This document shows positions 1 to 5,433 of a stretch of 5,433 nt of DNA, piece after piece. This DNA is from an uncultured Dehalococcoidia bacterium (GTDB lineage Bacteria > Chloroflexota > Dehalococcoidia > Dehalococcoidales > UBA3254), in contig CAITCX010000033.1 in the NCBI GenBank assembly GCA_903890885.1, forward strand, positions 1-5,433, written 5' to 3'. The notes under the pieces were generated by a model. That model was not told where the DNA came from. It saw only the letters and a program-made list of their open reading frames with translations, and ran no database searches. The first letter of the stretch is position 1; every line of letters starts with the position of its first letter. The translations under genes and the position numbers were made by a program.

Positions 1-459
1 CGGACCTTTTACGAAATAAAGAGGATCATTCTTCCGGCAAGTGATATTATAAACGGATTTGGGCTGAATTTTGGCGCCCTCAGGTACAATGCGGATCACA
101 CCAGTGTTATCCTGCAAATAAAAAGGTGCCGACTCTCCCCCGGAAGCCACTTGCTTCCAGCCGCTTTCTGTCCTGGTACGCGCCTGCATATGACCTTTGT
201 TGTCGACAACTGTCTCAGTAACAGTTTTGGACCAGTGTTCCTCTATCTGCCACTTATAATGAACACAACGCAGGTCTGAAAAATAAGAAGTGAAAGGACT
301 TTCGCTCTCGGCCGTGCCTTTCAACTCGGTCATTCCGATAAAAACACCCTGGGTTTTTGAAGTTGGCAGGTCGTCAATAATGCGCTTGCGGCGTAAAGTT
401 AGAAAAGCTCCGATGAGACAAGCTATTGTCAGTGCGGTTCCGATCAAGACTAACCACAT
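1..459 (-). CDS. Membrane-anchored GIDE/BAM-domain protein (MUL1-like), 3' end cut by the window edge
   Basis: An open frame of 153 codons runs from an ATG at 459 to the left edge with no stop, so the C-terminus lies outside. Residues 2-22 form one hydrophobic segment, followed by a basic stretch (RRKR at 23-26) that suggests the rest faces the cytoplasm. From about residue 37 the protein matches the pattern of the GIDE domain (Pfam PF12483, also called BAM, 'beside a membrane'): a small-residue/acidic stretch at 47-55 (KGTAESESP), then SYFSDLRCVHYKW (58-70) and a charged strand region to about 107. This domain sits next to the membrane in the mitochondrial E3 ligase MUL1; many bacterial members have no RING finger, so 'E3 ligase' labels on them are not functional evidence. 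A good Shine-Dalgarno (GAGGTG at 467-472, 7 bases away) supports the start. It lies 84 bases downstream of tyrS on the same strand with no clear terminator between. The family call rests on pattern memory; the biochemical role is unknown. Confidence 0.72.
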   Translation of the reverse strand, partial: MWLVLIGTALTIACLIGAFLTLRRKRIIDDLPTSKTQGVFIGMTELKGTAESESPFTSYFSDLRCVHYKWQIEEHWSKTVTETVVDNKGHMQARTRTESGWKQVASGGESAPFYLQDNTGVIRIVPEGAKIQPKSVYNITCRKNDPLYFVKGP

Positions 460-466
460 AGTTTTG

Positions 467-472
467 CACCTC
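467..472 (-). promoter_or_regulatory. Ribosome binding site of the GIDE-domain gene
   Basis: The minus strand reads GAGGTG here, a six-base match to the anti-Shine-Dalgarno region, with 7 bases to the ATG at 457-459. It fixes the start of the edge-truncated gene. I see no convincing promoter in the 84-base gap after tyrS, so translation from a tyrS read-through transcript is plausible. Confidence 0.7.
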
Positions 473-543
473 GTATTATTGGCAAGGGCAAGCATCCAGG
501 GCCAGATATATCAATTGCAAACCAGAATTCTTCTTTCAGCAAT

Positions 544-1812
544 TTAGCTGAGACGCACCATGCGGTACTCCTTCTGGCCTTTGCGTAAAATCACAGCCTG
601 ACCTTCAACAGCCTCATTCAAAGTGACTACATTCTTGATATCCGAAACCCGAACGTTATTTAAATAGACTCCGCCTCCCTGGATCAGTCGCTTAGCATCC
701 CCCTTGGACGAGGCCAGGGCAGCTAAGGCAATAACATCCACTACCGACAAGCCCTGCCCTTCAAATTGCGACCTGCTAAGAGTAACCGATGGAACATCCG
801 CAAAAACGTCTAACAGGTCTTGCAGGCTCAAATTGCTGATGACCTCTCCAAAGAGTATACGCGAAGCCTGCTCAGCCTTGTTCAAAGCTTCAAGACCGTG
901 AACCAGGCAGGTCACTTCCTGTGCCAGTTTTTTCTGGGCTTCCCGTTTTTCCGGGTGGGCAGCCAGAGAAGCCGCCAGGTCCTCAATTTCAGGCTGGGTA
1001 AGGAGAGTAAAATATTTCAGGTAATTAACCACATCTCTATCTTCCGTATTCAACCAAAACTGGTAGAAACGATAAGGGGAAGTTCGTTTAGCATCCAACC
1101 AGATTGTTCCTGTCTCTGTCTTACCGAACTTGGTACCTGAGGAAGTCATCAGCAACGGCCACACCAGAGCATGGGCTTTAGCACCGCGCACTCTGCGGAT
1201 CAGGTCCGCACCGGCAGTAATATTGCCCCACTGGTCGCTGCCCCCCATTTGCAAAATGCAGTGATGCATCTCGAAAAGCTTCAGAAAATCATAAGACTGC
1301 ATCAAAACATAGGCGAACTCAGTAAAAGAAATGCCTTCCTGTTCCATCCTCCGTTTTATAGATTCTTTAGCTATCATCACGTTAACTGAAAAATGCTTCC
1401 CGATATCTCGTAAAAAGTCGGTCAGGCAAATTGTAGTCAGCCAATCTGCATTATTCACCAAAATTGCCGGATTGGTCTTACACTCAAAATCCAGAAAATG
1501 GCTAAGCTGCTCTTTAATTGCTTCCACATTAGACTGAACTTCTTCTTTAGACAGCAATTGCCTTTCATTAGCCTTAAAGCTAGGATCACCAATTAAACCG
1601 GTGCCGCCGCCGGCCACCGCGATAGGAGTATGGCCAAATTTTTGTAAACGTACCAACCCCATAATGGTCATAAGAGATCCAACATGAAGACTTGAGGCAG
1701 TCGGATCAAAACCTATATATGCCGTGATTTTTTCAGTTTCGAATAGTTCTCTGAGGCCTTCGGTAGAATCATAAACCAGGCCGCGCCATAAAAATTCATC
1801 AAAAACATTCAT
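544..1812 (-). CDS. tyrS: Tyrosyl-tRNA synthetase (class I)
   Basis: This cytoplasmic enzyme attaches tyrosine to tRNA-Tyr using ATP. The protein is 422 residues, the normal length of bacterial TyrRS. The Rossmann catalytic domain carries the HIGH motif as HVGS (43-46) and the KMSKS loop as KFGKT (228-232). Residues lining the tyrosine pocket of the Bacillus stearothermophilus enzyme (Tyr34, Asp78, Tyr169, Gln173, Asp176, Gln195) have clear counterparts at Tyr32, Asp76, Tyr168, Gln172, Asp175 and Gln194. The conserved GGSDQWGNI block is at 190-198. An S4-type RNA-binding domain occupies about 354-420 (VVDVIALAALASSKGDAKRL at 357-376). The ATG at 1812 is preceded by AGGA (1822-1825) at 9 bases and by a good promoter (1848-1876). 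The leader is only about 30 bases, with no T-box element. All key residues are intact and nothing suggests decay. Confidence 0.98.
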   Translation of the reverse strand: MNVFDEFLWRGLVYDSTEGLRELFETEKITAYIGFDPTASSLHVGSLMTIMGLVRLQKFGHTPIAVAGGGTGLIGDPSFKANERQLLSKEEVQSNVEAIKEQLSHFLDFECKTNPAILVNNADWLTTICLTDFLRDIGKHFSVNVMIAKESIKRRMEQEGISFTEFAYVLMQSYDFLKLFEMHHCILQMGGSDQWGNITAGADLIRRVRGAKAHALVWPLLMTSSGTKFGKTETGTIWLDAKRTSPYRFYQFWLNTEDRDVVNYLKYFTLLTQPEIEDLAASLAAHPEKREAQKKLAQEVTCLVHGLEALNKAEQASRILFGEVISNLSLQDLLDVFADVPSVTLSRSQFEGQGLSVVDVIALAALASSKGDAKRLIQGGGVYLNNVRVSDIKNVVTLNEAVEGQAVILRKGQKEYRMVRLS

Positions 1813-1847
1813 ACTGCTTTTTCCTAACCTAAATTTATAACTTTTTT

Positions 1848-1876
1848 AATCTAACACCTGCTCTCTGGACTGTCAA
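1848..1876 (-). promoter_or_regulatory. Promoter of tyrS, sigma-A type with extended -10
   Basis: On the minus strand a perfect -35 box TTGACA (1871-1876) is separated by 17 bases from TAGATT (1848-1853; 4 of 6 consensus). The bases TGT directly before it make the extended -10 pattern TGnTAnnnT. The predicted transcript starts near 1841, giving a leader of about 30 bases before the tyrS ATG. It lies between the terminator of the slipin operon and tyrS, as expected for an independent promoter. Confidence 0.68.
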
Positions 1877-1914
1877 CCACTCTGAACATCAAAAAGTAGT
1901 TGCAGAATAAATAT

Positions 1915-1944
1915 CCCCCCGGCTTTTATAAAAAAACCGGGGGG
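1915..1944 (-). terminator. Rho-independent terminator of the nfeD-slipin operon
   Basis: C6GG at 1915-1922 pairs perfectly with CCG6 at 1937-1944 (8 GC pairs). The intervening bases extend the stem, after one C/A mismatch, by four T-A pairs (1924-1927 with 1932-1935) and leave a 4-base loop. It begins about 35 bases after the slipin stop codon. On the minus strand the hairpin is followed by the imperfect T-rich stretch ATATTTATT, a modest U-tract. On the plus strand it is followed by ATTTTAG, but no plus-strand gene precedes it, so it most likely serves the minus-strand operon. Confidence 0.75.
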
Positions 1945-1980
1945 GGATTTTAGCAGATTAACAATCGAGCCTAGTTTGAT

Positions 1981-2751
1981 TTACTTTTTATCAATTGAAT
2001 CGTTCGTTTTAACTATAAACGCTTTCAACAAATCGATGGGTAGAGGAAAAATAATGGTATTAGTTTTTTCCGAAGCAATTTCTGTAAGCGTCTGCAAATA
2101 GCGAAGCTGAAGAGTGGTAGGTTCTTTGCCAATTACAGCCCCGGCCTGCGCTAACCTCTCAGACGCCTGATATTCACCGTCTGCATGAATAATCTTGGCA
2201 CGTCTTTCGCGTTCGGCTTCAGCCTGGGCAGCCATAGAACGCCGCATAGTTTCAGGTAATTCAACATCCTTGATGTTAACCGTAGTTACTTTAACGCCCC
2301 AGGGTTCGGTGGACTCATCAATGATTTTTTGAATCATCTGGTTCAGTTTTTCACGGGAAGCCAGAAGTTCATCCAATTCCACCTGGCCTAGCACGTTGCG
2401 CAGAGTAGTTTGGGCAATCTGGGAAGTTGCCCGGATATGGTCCAGCACTTTAACCACTGCGTTCTGGGGATCCACTACCCTGAAATAAACTACGGCATTT
2501 ACCTTGACAGTCACGTTATCTTTAGTAATAACGTCCTGTGGAGGAACGTCCAGCGTCACAACACGCAGGTCCATCCTGACCATACGATCGACAAACGGTA
2601 TAATCAGGAAAAGACCTGGTCCTTTAGCGCCAGTCAAACGACCTAGCCTGAAAATCACGCCCCGCTCGTATTCCTGTACGATTTTCACTGTACTGGGCAT
2701 CAGGATCAACAAAAAAATAACGACTATAACAACCAAAACAACCCCGGTCAT
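1981..2751 (-). CDS. Slipin/stomatin-type SPFH (band 7) membrane protein
   Basis: SPFH proteins form oligomeric scaffolds in the membrane; slipins pair with NfeD-type proteases. The protein has 256 residues, the usual length for short prokaryotic stomatins. An N-terminal membrane segment covers about 3-18. The SPFH domain runs about 22-180, with the hallmark [13 protein letters not shown] (27-39), [12 protein letters not shown] (44-55), [13 protein letters not shown] (68-80) and [16 protein letters not shown] (151-166). An Ala/Glu/Arg-rich coiled-coil stretch lies at about 172-205, and a hydrophobic segment [12 protein letters not shown] (231-242) corresponds to the region cleaved in the archaeal partner stomatin. 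The start is secure: ATG at 2751 overlaps the nfeD stop as ATGA, with AGGAGG (2759-2764) 7 bases upstream. It is the last gene before the terminator at 1915-1944. It lacks the long C-terminal coiled coil of flotillin proper (FloT), so 'slipin' is preferred. Bacterial names such as QmcA/YbbK denote related proteins, so no symbol is assigned. Confidence 0.92.
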   Translation of the reverse strand: MTGVVLVVIVVIFLLILMPSTVKIVQEYERGVIFRLGRLTGAKGPGLFLIIPFVDRMVRMDLRVVTLDVPPQDVITKDNVTVKVNAVVYFRVVDPQNAVVKVLDHIRATSQIAQTTLRNVLGQVELDELLASREKLNQMIQKIIDESTEPWGVKVTTVNIKDVELPETMRRSMAAQAEAERERRAKIIHADGEYQASERLAQAGAVIGKEPTTLQLRYLQTLTEIASEKTNTIIFPLPIDLLKAFIVKTNDSIDKK

Positions 2752-4070
2752 AATTTCTCCTCCTTTATTATTTTGGAAACTATTAATTTTAATCCATCTA
2801 TTTTTGTAATATGTACTTCATCGCCAGATTCAATTATTCCAGACTCTGACCGAGCTGCCCAGAGTTCGCCCTGAAATAAAACCATGCCCTCAGGATCAAG
2901 TTTTTCTTTTACTACAGCAGTCTTGCCAATCAGATCCTCTTTTCCGGTTGTTGCCTGCCGCCGATAGGTGCTGAGCACGCGGGTGGCAGCAAAGGCTACG
3001 AAACCGCCCAAAATGATGATGACAATCGCGATCAACCACCAGTTTATCTGATACAACGGCGAACCTCCTTTAAAAAGAATGAGTGAGCCGAAAATAAACG
3101 AAACTACCCCGCCTCCAAAAAGCAGTCCGAAGCCGGGTGTGAAAAATTCTGCTACAAATAGTACGAATGCCAGTATAATCAGCAAAACACCTGTCCAGTT
3201 AACAGACAGCACCCCTAATGCATAAAAAGCCGTTAACATACAGATGGCGCCGATAATACCGGGGAAAATAAGGCCAGGACTGAATATTTCAGCCATAATG
3301 CCTAAAGAGCCTATGCCCAACAAAATATAGGCAATGCTAGGGTCCGCTATCGAGTAAAGGAAGTCCACAATCCAGCCCATTTTATAAAATTGCACCTGCG
3401 CTGCCTGAGTTTGCAGCACTACGGTTGTACCATCCATCATTTTGACAGACCTGCCGTCCATTTGCTTTAAAAGGTCGTTTAAACTTGGCGACACAATGTC
3501 TATCAATTTTAGATCAAGGGCTTCAACGGCCGTAGCAGAAACGCTTTCTCTAACGGCTTTTTCTGCCCAATCGGCATTACGGTCTTTGGATTGCGCAATC
3601 CCGCGGATATAAGCTGAAGCATCGTTGACTACCTTTGCAGTCATCTCAGTGGACATCTGCTGCTCACCGCCTTCTCCGAGAGAAACCGGATGAGCAGCAC
3701 CAATAGCCGTGTCCGGAGCCATAGCAGCCACATGAGCGGAAAAAGTAATAAATACGCCGGCTGAAGCAGCCCGTGCCCCGGGAGGAGAGACATAAACAAC
3801 TACCGGCACTTTAGCATTCAGGATTCTCTGGCAGATGTCACGCATGGCACTATCCAGTCCGCCAGGGGTATCTAATTGAATAATACAAGCTAGAGACCCA
3901 TTATTTTCCGCTTGAGAAATGCCGTTTTTAATATAGTTTGCCAGAACTGGATTTACTGCGCCCCTGGCTTCCAAGACTGTGACACGCGGAGCTTCAGCCT
4001 GAACAATCATGGATAGACAGCCTGTGATAAAGATAGCTATGAAAATGGCTGCTCGAATGATTCTGAACAC
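2748..4070 (-). CDS. nfeD: Long-form NfeD membrane-bound serine protease (ClpP-like domain, membrane domain, OB fold)
   Basis: From the GTG at 4070 the protein has 440 residues. Residues 1-25 look like a signal peptide (hydrophobic core, possible cleavage after VQA). The ClpP/crotonase-like protease domain (about 28-230) shows LDTPGG at 66-71 and the nucleophile Ser103 in AASAG; Lys146, in [12 protein letters not shown], is the likely base, matching the Ser/Lys dyad of the Pyrococcus protease PH1510 (Ser97, Lys138). Four to five membrane segments follow (about 246-263, 271-288, 294-310, 316-333, 344-361). The NfeD OB-fold domain (about 375-436) ends the protein. The expected target is the adjacent slipin, encoded with an ATGA overlap. 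The frame stays open to an ATG at 4235, but the GTG is chosen because a promoter (-10 at 4101-4106) lies inside that extension, a Shine-Dalgarno sits just before the GTG, and the signal peptide begins there. The extension would also overlap rlmB. Confidence 0.93.
   Translation of the reverse strand: MFRIIRAAIFIAIFITGCLSMIVQAEAPRVTVLEARGAVNPVLANYIKNGISQAENNGSLACIIQLDTPGGLDSAMRDICQRILNAKVPVVVYVSPPGARAASAGVFITFSAHVAAMAPDTAIGAAHPVSLGEGGEQQMSTEMTAKVVNDASAYIRGIAQSKDRNADWAEKAVRESVSATAVEALDLKLIDIVSPSLNDLLKQMDGRSVKMMDGTTVVLQTQAAQVQFYKMGWIVDFLYSIADPSIAYILLGIGSLGIMAEIFSPGLIFPGIIGAICMLTAFYALGVLSVNWTGVLLIILAFVLFVAEFFTPGFGLLFGGGVVSFIFGSLILFKGGSPLYQINWWLIAIVIIILGGFVAFAATRVLSTYRRQATTGKEDLIGKTAVVKEKLDPEGMVLFQGELWAARSESGIIESGDEVHITKIDGLKLIVSKIIKEEKL
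2759..2764 (-). promoter_or_regulatory. Ribosome binding site inside the end of nfeD, coupling slipin translation
   Basis: The minus strand reads AGGAGG, seven bases before the slipin ATG, within the nfeD codons for Lys-Glu-Glu near the C-terminus. With the ATGA stop/start overlap at 2748-2751 this indicates translational coupling and close to matched synthesis of protease and partner. Confidence 0.85.
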
Positions 4071-4074
4071 GATT

Positions 4075-4079
4075 TCACC
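4075..4079 (-). promoter_or_regulatory. Ribosome binding site that decides the GTG start of nfeD
   Basis: The minus strand reads GGTGA, five bases of the canonical AGGAGGTGA, four bases before the GTG at 4068-4070 (seven from the GG core). It is a medium-strength site, but with the promoter placement it favours GTG over the ATG at 4235. Confidence 0.6.
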
Positions 4080-4089
4080 ATTACTATAA

Positions 4090-4119
4090 TTGGTAAGTTG
4101 ATTATAGCCCTTATATAAT
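4090..4119 (+). promoter_or_regulatory. Candidate promoter of rlmB, overlapping the divergent nfeD promoter
   Basis: On the plus strand TTGGTA (4090-4095) and a perfect TATAAT (4114-4119) are 18 bases apart, giving a start near 4126 and a leader of roughly 40-50 bases. An alternative pair is TTGATT (4098-4103) and TATAAC (4122-4127), also 18 bases apart. The region is very AT-rich, so chance matches are likely and the choice between the two is uncertain. Confidence 0.42.
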
Positions 4120-4129
4120 AGTATAACAA
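4101..4129 (-). promoter_or_regulatory. Promoter of the nfeD-slipin operon
   Basis: On the minus strand TTGTTA (4124-4129, 4 of 6 to the -35 consensus) is followed after exactly 17 bases by a perfect TATAAT (4101-4106). Transcription would start near 4094, about 24 bases before the GTG start. It overlaps a likely promoter for rlmB on the other strand. Confidence 0.68.
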
Positions 4130-4168
4130 CTGAATAATGTCTGATGAAAATTTTGGATAAAGCGGGTA

Positions 4169-4909
4169 ATGCGGATGGATAACACTGTTGAAGGCAGAAA
4201 TCCTGTGCTGGAAGCCTTAAAATCCGGACGGGCAATTAATAAAATTATGCTTGTAAAAAACATCGAACGGCATGGGATAATCGCCGAAATACTCTTTGAA
4301 GCTCAAAAGAAAGGTATCCTCCTGGAATATGTCGAGCGACAGGTGATCGATCGGCTAAGTCAGAGCGGAGCAAACCAGGGTATTATCGCTTTAACCGCTG
4401 CCAAAGAATATGCTGATCTCGATGAACTGCTCGAAATTCCTGCTAAAATAAATCAAAACGCATTTTTCATCATTTTGGACGGATTGGAAGATCCGCACAA
4501 CCTGGGAGCTATTATAAGAACCGCTGATGCAACCGGAGCACACGGGGTCATTGTTCGTGAACGCCGGGCAGTAGGACTGACTGCGGTGGTGGAAAAAGCT
4601 TCAGCCGGCGCCCTCGAATATGTGCCGGTAGCCCGGGTTGTCAATATCTCCAGGGCCATCGAAACACTTAAAAATAACAATATCTGGATAGTTGGAATAG
4701 ACCAGTCAGGGAAAAATGGCTACAGCAAAATCGATTACAAACCTGCAACAGCCATCGTGATCGGAGCTGAAGGTCAGGGTTTGTCCGATCTGGTACGTAA
4801 AAACTGCGATTTTCTTGCTTCTATTCCCATGCGCGGACACATCTCATCTCTAAATGCGTCAGTTGCCGCCGCCGTTGTAATGTACGAAGTAGCTAAACAA
4901 AGAGACTAA
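4169..4909 (+). CDS. rlmB: SpoU/TrmH-family 2'-O-ribose methyltransferase, RlmB type
   Basis: RlmB methylates the 2'-oxygen of G2251 in 23S rRNA (E. coli numbering) using S-adenosylmethionine. The 246-residue length matches the family (E. coli 243). An N-terminal RNA-substrate-binding domain covers about 6-78 (VEGRNPVLEALKSG at 7-20). The knotted SPOUT methyltransferase domain follows at about 98-240, with all three motifs: LDGLEDPHNLGAIIRTADATG (103-123, including Asn111 and Arg117), IVIGAEGQGLS (196-206, with Glu201) and IPMRGHISSLNASVA (219-233, with Ser227 and Asn229). The exact rRNA target is inferred from family resemblance; related SpoU enzymes modify other sites. Two starts are possible: ATG at 4169 and ATG at 4175. 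The second has GGGT (4164-4167) at a good 7-base distance, and the family normally begins just before the GRNPV motif, so 4175 may be the true start. The gene stands alone on the plus strand, divergent from nfeD and convergent with pyk. Confidence 0.92.
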   Translation: MRMDNTVEGRNPVLEALKSGRAINKIMLVKNIERHGIIAEILFEAQKKGILLEYVERQVIDRLSQSGANQGIIALTAAKEYADLDELLEIPAKINQNAFFIILDGLEDPHNLGAIIRTADATGAHGVIVRERRAVGLTAVVEKASAGALEYVPVARVVNISRAIETLKNNNIWIVGIDQSGKNGYSKIDYKPATAIVIGAEGQGLSDLVRKNCDFLASIPMRGHISSLNASVAAAVVMYEVAKQRD

Positions 4910-4959
4910 TCCACATAGTAGAAGTACATCCTGGCAAAGCCTAACCTACGGTCTTTTTT
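4910..4959. other. Convergent rlmB/pyk intergenic spacer without a clear terminator
   Basis: The 50 bases between the two stop codons hold only a very short hairpin (GGC-AAA-GCC, 4933-4941) and a run of six T on the plus strand (4954-4959) that is 12 bases beyond it. This is too weak to call a rho-independent terminator for rlmB, and the minus strand has no T-tract for pyk. Confidence 0.35.
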
Positions 4960-5433
4960 CTATGGAACCTGATGGACCTTCAACAAGTTGGTGGTCCCTG
5001 CTACTCCTACCGGCATTCCTCCGGTTATCACTATCAAGTCGCCGGATTTTGCAATCCCAAGTTTCTTTACCAGTTTAGCTGACATGTCTAATTGTTTTTC
5101 TAGAGAAGTCGGTGTTTCTGACTGAAAAGCATAGACTCCCCAGTATAGAACCAGTCTGCCAACCACGTCTTTATTTGGCGTAATAGCTATCACCGGCATA
5201 TGCGGGCGGTAACGGGAAACCCGACGCGCAGTGCTACCGGACTGAGTCACGGCTACAATGGCTTTAGCGTTCAATTTAATAGCGGTATGACAGGCATTAT
5301 AGCTGATCAATTCATCAGTTTGGTTCCGCAAATATGGCTCAAAACTAGCCAGGATTTGATTATGATTGAGATGACGCTCGGTAACCAGAGCAATATCGTA
5401 CATGTTCTTTACGGCTTCCACCGGGTATTTGCC
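4960..5433 (-). CDS. pyk: Pyruvate kinase, C-terminal part (5' end outside the window)
   Basis: Pyruvate kinase converts phosphoenolpyruvate and ADP to pyruvate and ATP in glycolysis. The window holds the last 157 residues, and the frame is open through the right edge: it begins GKYPVEAVKNM, the conserved end of the catalytic barrel, so a GTG at 5421 inside it is not a start. The rest is the regulatory C-terminal domain, with QSGSTARRVSRYRP (the region of the allosteric effector site) and the canonical ending ITGGMPVGVAGTTNLLKVH. The stop TAG follows 3 residues after that motif, so the extra PEP-utilizer-like C-terminal domain found in Geobacillus and several other Firmicutes is absent. The protein is probably of the standard length of about 470 residues. 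It converges on rlmB with 50 bases between the stop codons. Identification is secure; catalytic residues cannot be checked here. Confidence 0.96.
   Translation of the reverse strand, partial: GKYPVEAVKNMYDIALVTERHLNHNQILASFEPYLRNQTDELISYNACHTAIKLNAKAIVAVTQSGSTARRVSRYRPHMPVIAITPNKDVVGRLVLYWGVYAFQSETPTSLEKQLDMSAKLVKKLGIAKSGDLIVITGGMPVGVAGTTNLLKVHQVP

Noticed and set aside
290..547. 85-codon plus-strand open frame over the GIDE-domain gene and tyrS end
   Set aside because: It is antisense to two well-supported genes, resembles no known protein, and has no credible ribosome binding site.
704..1537. Several plus-strand open frames (704-901, 820-1140, 1171-1389, 1331-1537) opposite tyrS
   Set aside because: They are shadows of the tyrS coding sequence, which has every catalytic motif intact; they overlap each other and carry no recognisable domains.
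1851..1865. CAGGTGTTAG in the tyrS upstream region as a T-box remnant
   Set aside because: It lacks the conserved AGGGTGG-ACCGCG core and any antiterminator pairing, and it coincides with the spacer and -10 of a good promoter.
2410..2809. Plus-strand open frames opposite the slipin gene
   Set aside because: They have low-complexity or basic translations, lie antisense to a clear SPFH gene and overlap one another.
4017..4022. Possible lipobox (ITGC, Cys18) in the NfeD signal peptide
   Set aside because: The four residues fit the pattern, but the hydrophobic stretch continues past the Cys and a signal peptidase I-like VQA site follows; known NfeD proteins are not lipoproteins. Chance is the simpler explanation.
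4081..4096. TTAC...GTAA inverted repeat as an operator
   Set aside because: Arms of only four bases in very AT-rich DNA are expected by chance; nothing in the window points to a regulator for it.
4453..4680. Minus-strand 75-codon open frame inside rlmB
   Set aside because: It is antisense to the methyltransferase core motif and is explained by the codon pattern of rlmB.
5419..5421. GTG as the start of a separate 153-residue gene
   Set aside because: The frame continues upstream into GKYP, and GKYPVEAV is a conserved internal motif of pyruvate kinase, so this is the middle of a longer gene.

Overview
The window is chromosomal housekeeping and membrane-quality-control DNA from a bacterium. 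The moderate base composition, strong AGGAGG-type ribosome binding sites, sigma-A-like promoters and the NfeD/slipin pair suggest a Firmicute (Clostridia or a relative). That placement is an inference from style, because no taxonomic marker is in the window. Gene density is high, no gap between genes exceeds about 170 bases, and no tRNA, rRNA, CRISPR array, insertion sequence or phage gene was seen.

Layout, left to right. (1) Bases 1-459, minus strand: the N-terminal 153 residues of a membrane-anchored GIDE/BAM-domain protein (prokaryotic relative of the membrane-proximal domain of mitochondrial MUL1), running off the left edge. (2) Bases 544-1812, minus: complete tyrosyl-tRNA synthetase tyrS with its own promoter just upstream; the GIDE-domain gene follows it by 84 bases on the same strand and may be read from the same transcript. 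(3) A rho-independent terminator near 1915-1944 ends the next operon. (4) Bases 1981-4070, minus: a two-gene operon of a long-form NfeD membrane serine protease and a slipin/stomatin-type SPFH protein, joined by an ATGA overlap. (5) Bases 4071-4168: a compact divergent promoter region. (6) Bases 4169-4909, plus: rlmB-type SpoU/TrmH 2'-O-methyltransferase. (7) Bases 4960-5433, minus: the C-terminal part of pyruvate kinase, running off the right edge and convergent with rlmB.

How the genes work together. The clear functional unit is NfeD plus slipin: in archaea the NfeD-type protease cleaves the hydrophobic C-terminal region of its partner stomatin, and here both the Ser/Lys protease residues and the hydrophobic segment in the partner can be seen. 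TyrS and RlmB serve translation (tRNA charging and rRNA methylation) and pyruvate kinase serves glycolysis; these look like ordinary neighbours, not a dedicated system.

No clearly new biological system was found. The points most worth a second look are the GIDE-domain protein next to tyrS, the overlapping divergent promoters between nfeD and rlmB, and the nfeD start, which is better placed at a GTG at 4070 than at the upstream ATG at 4235.
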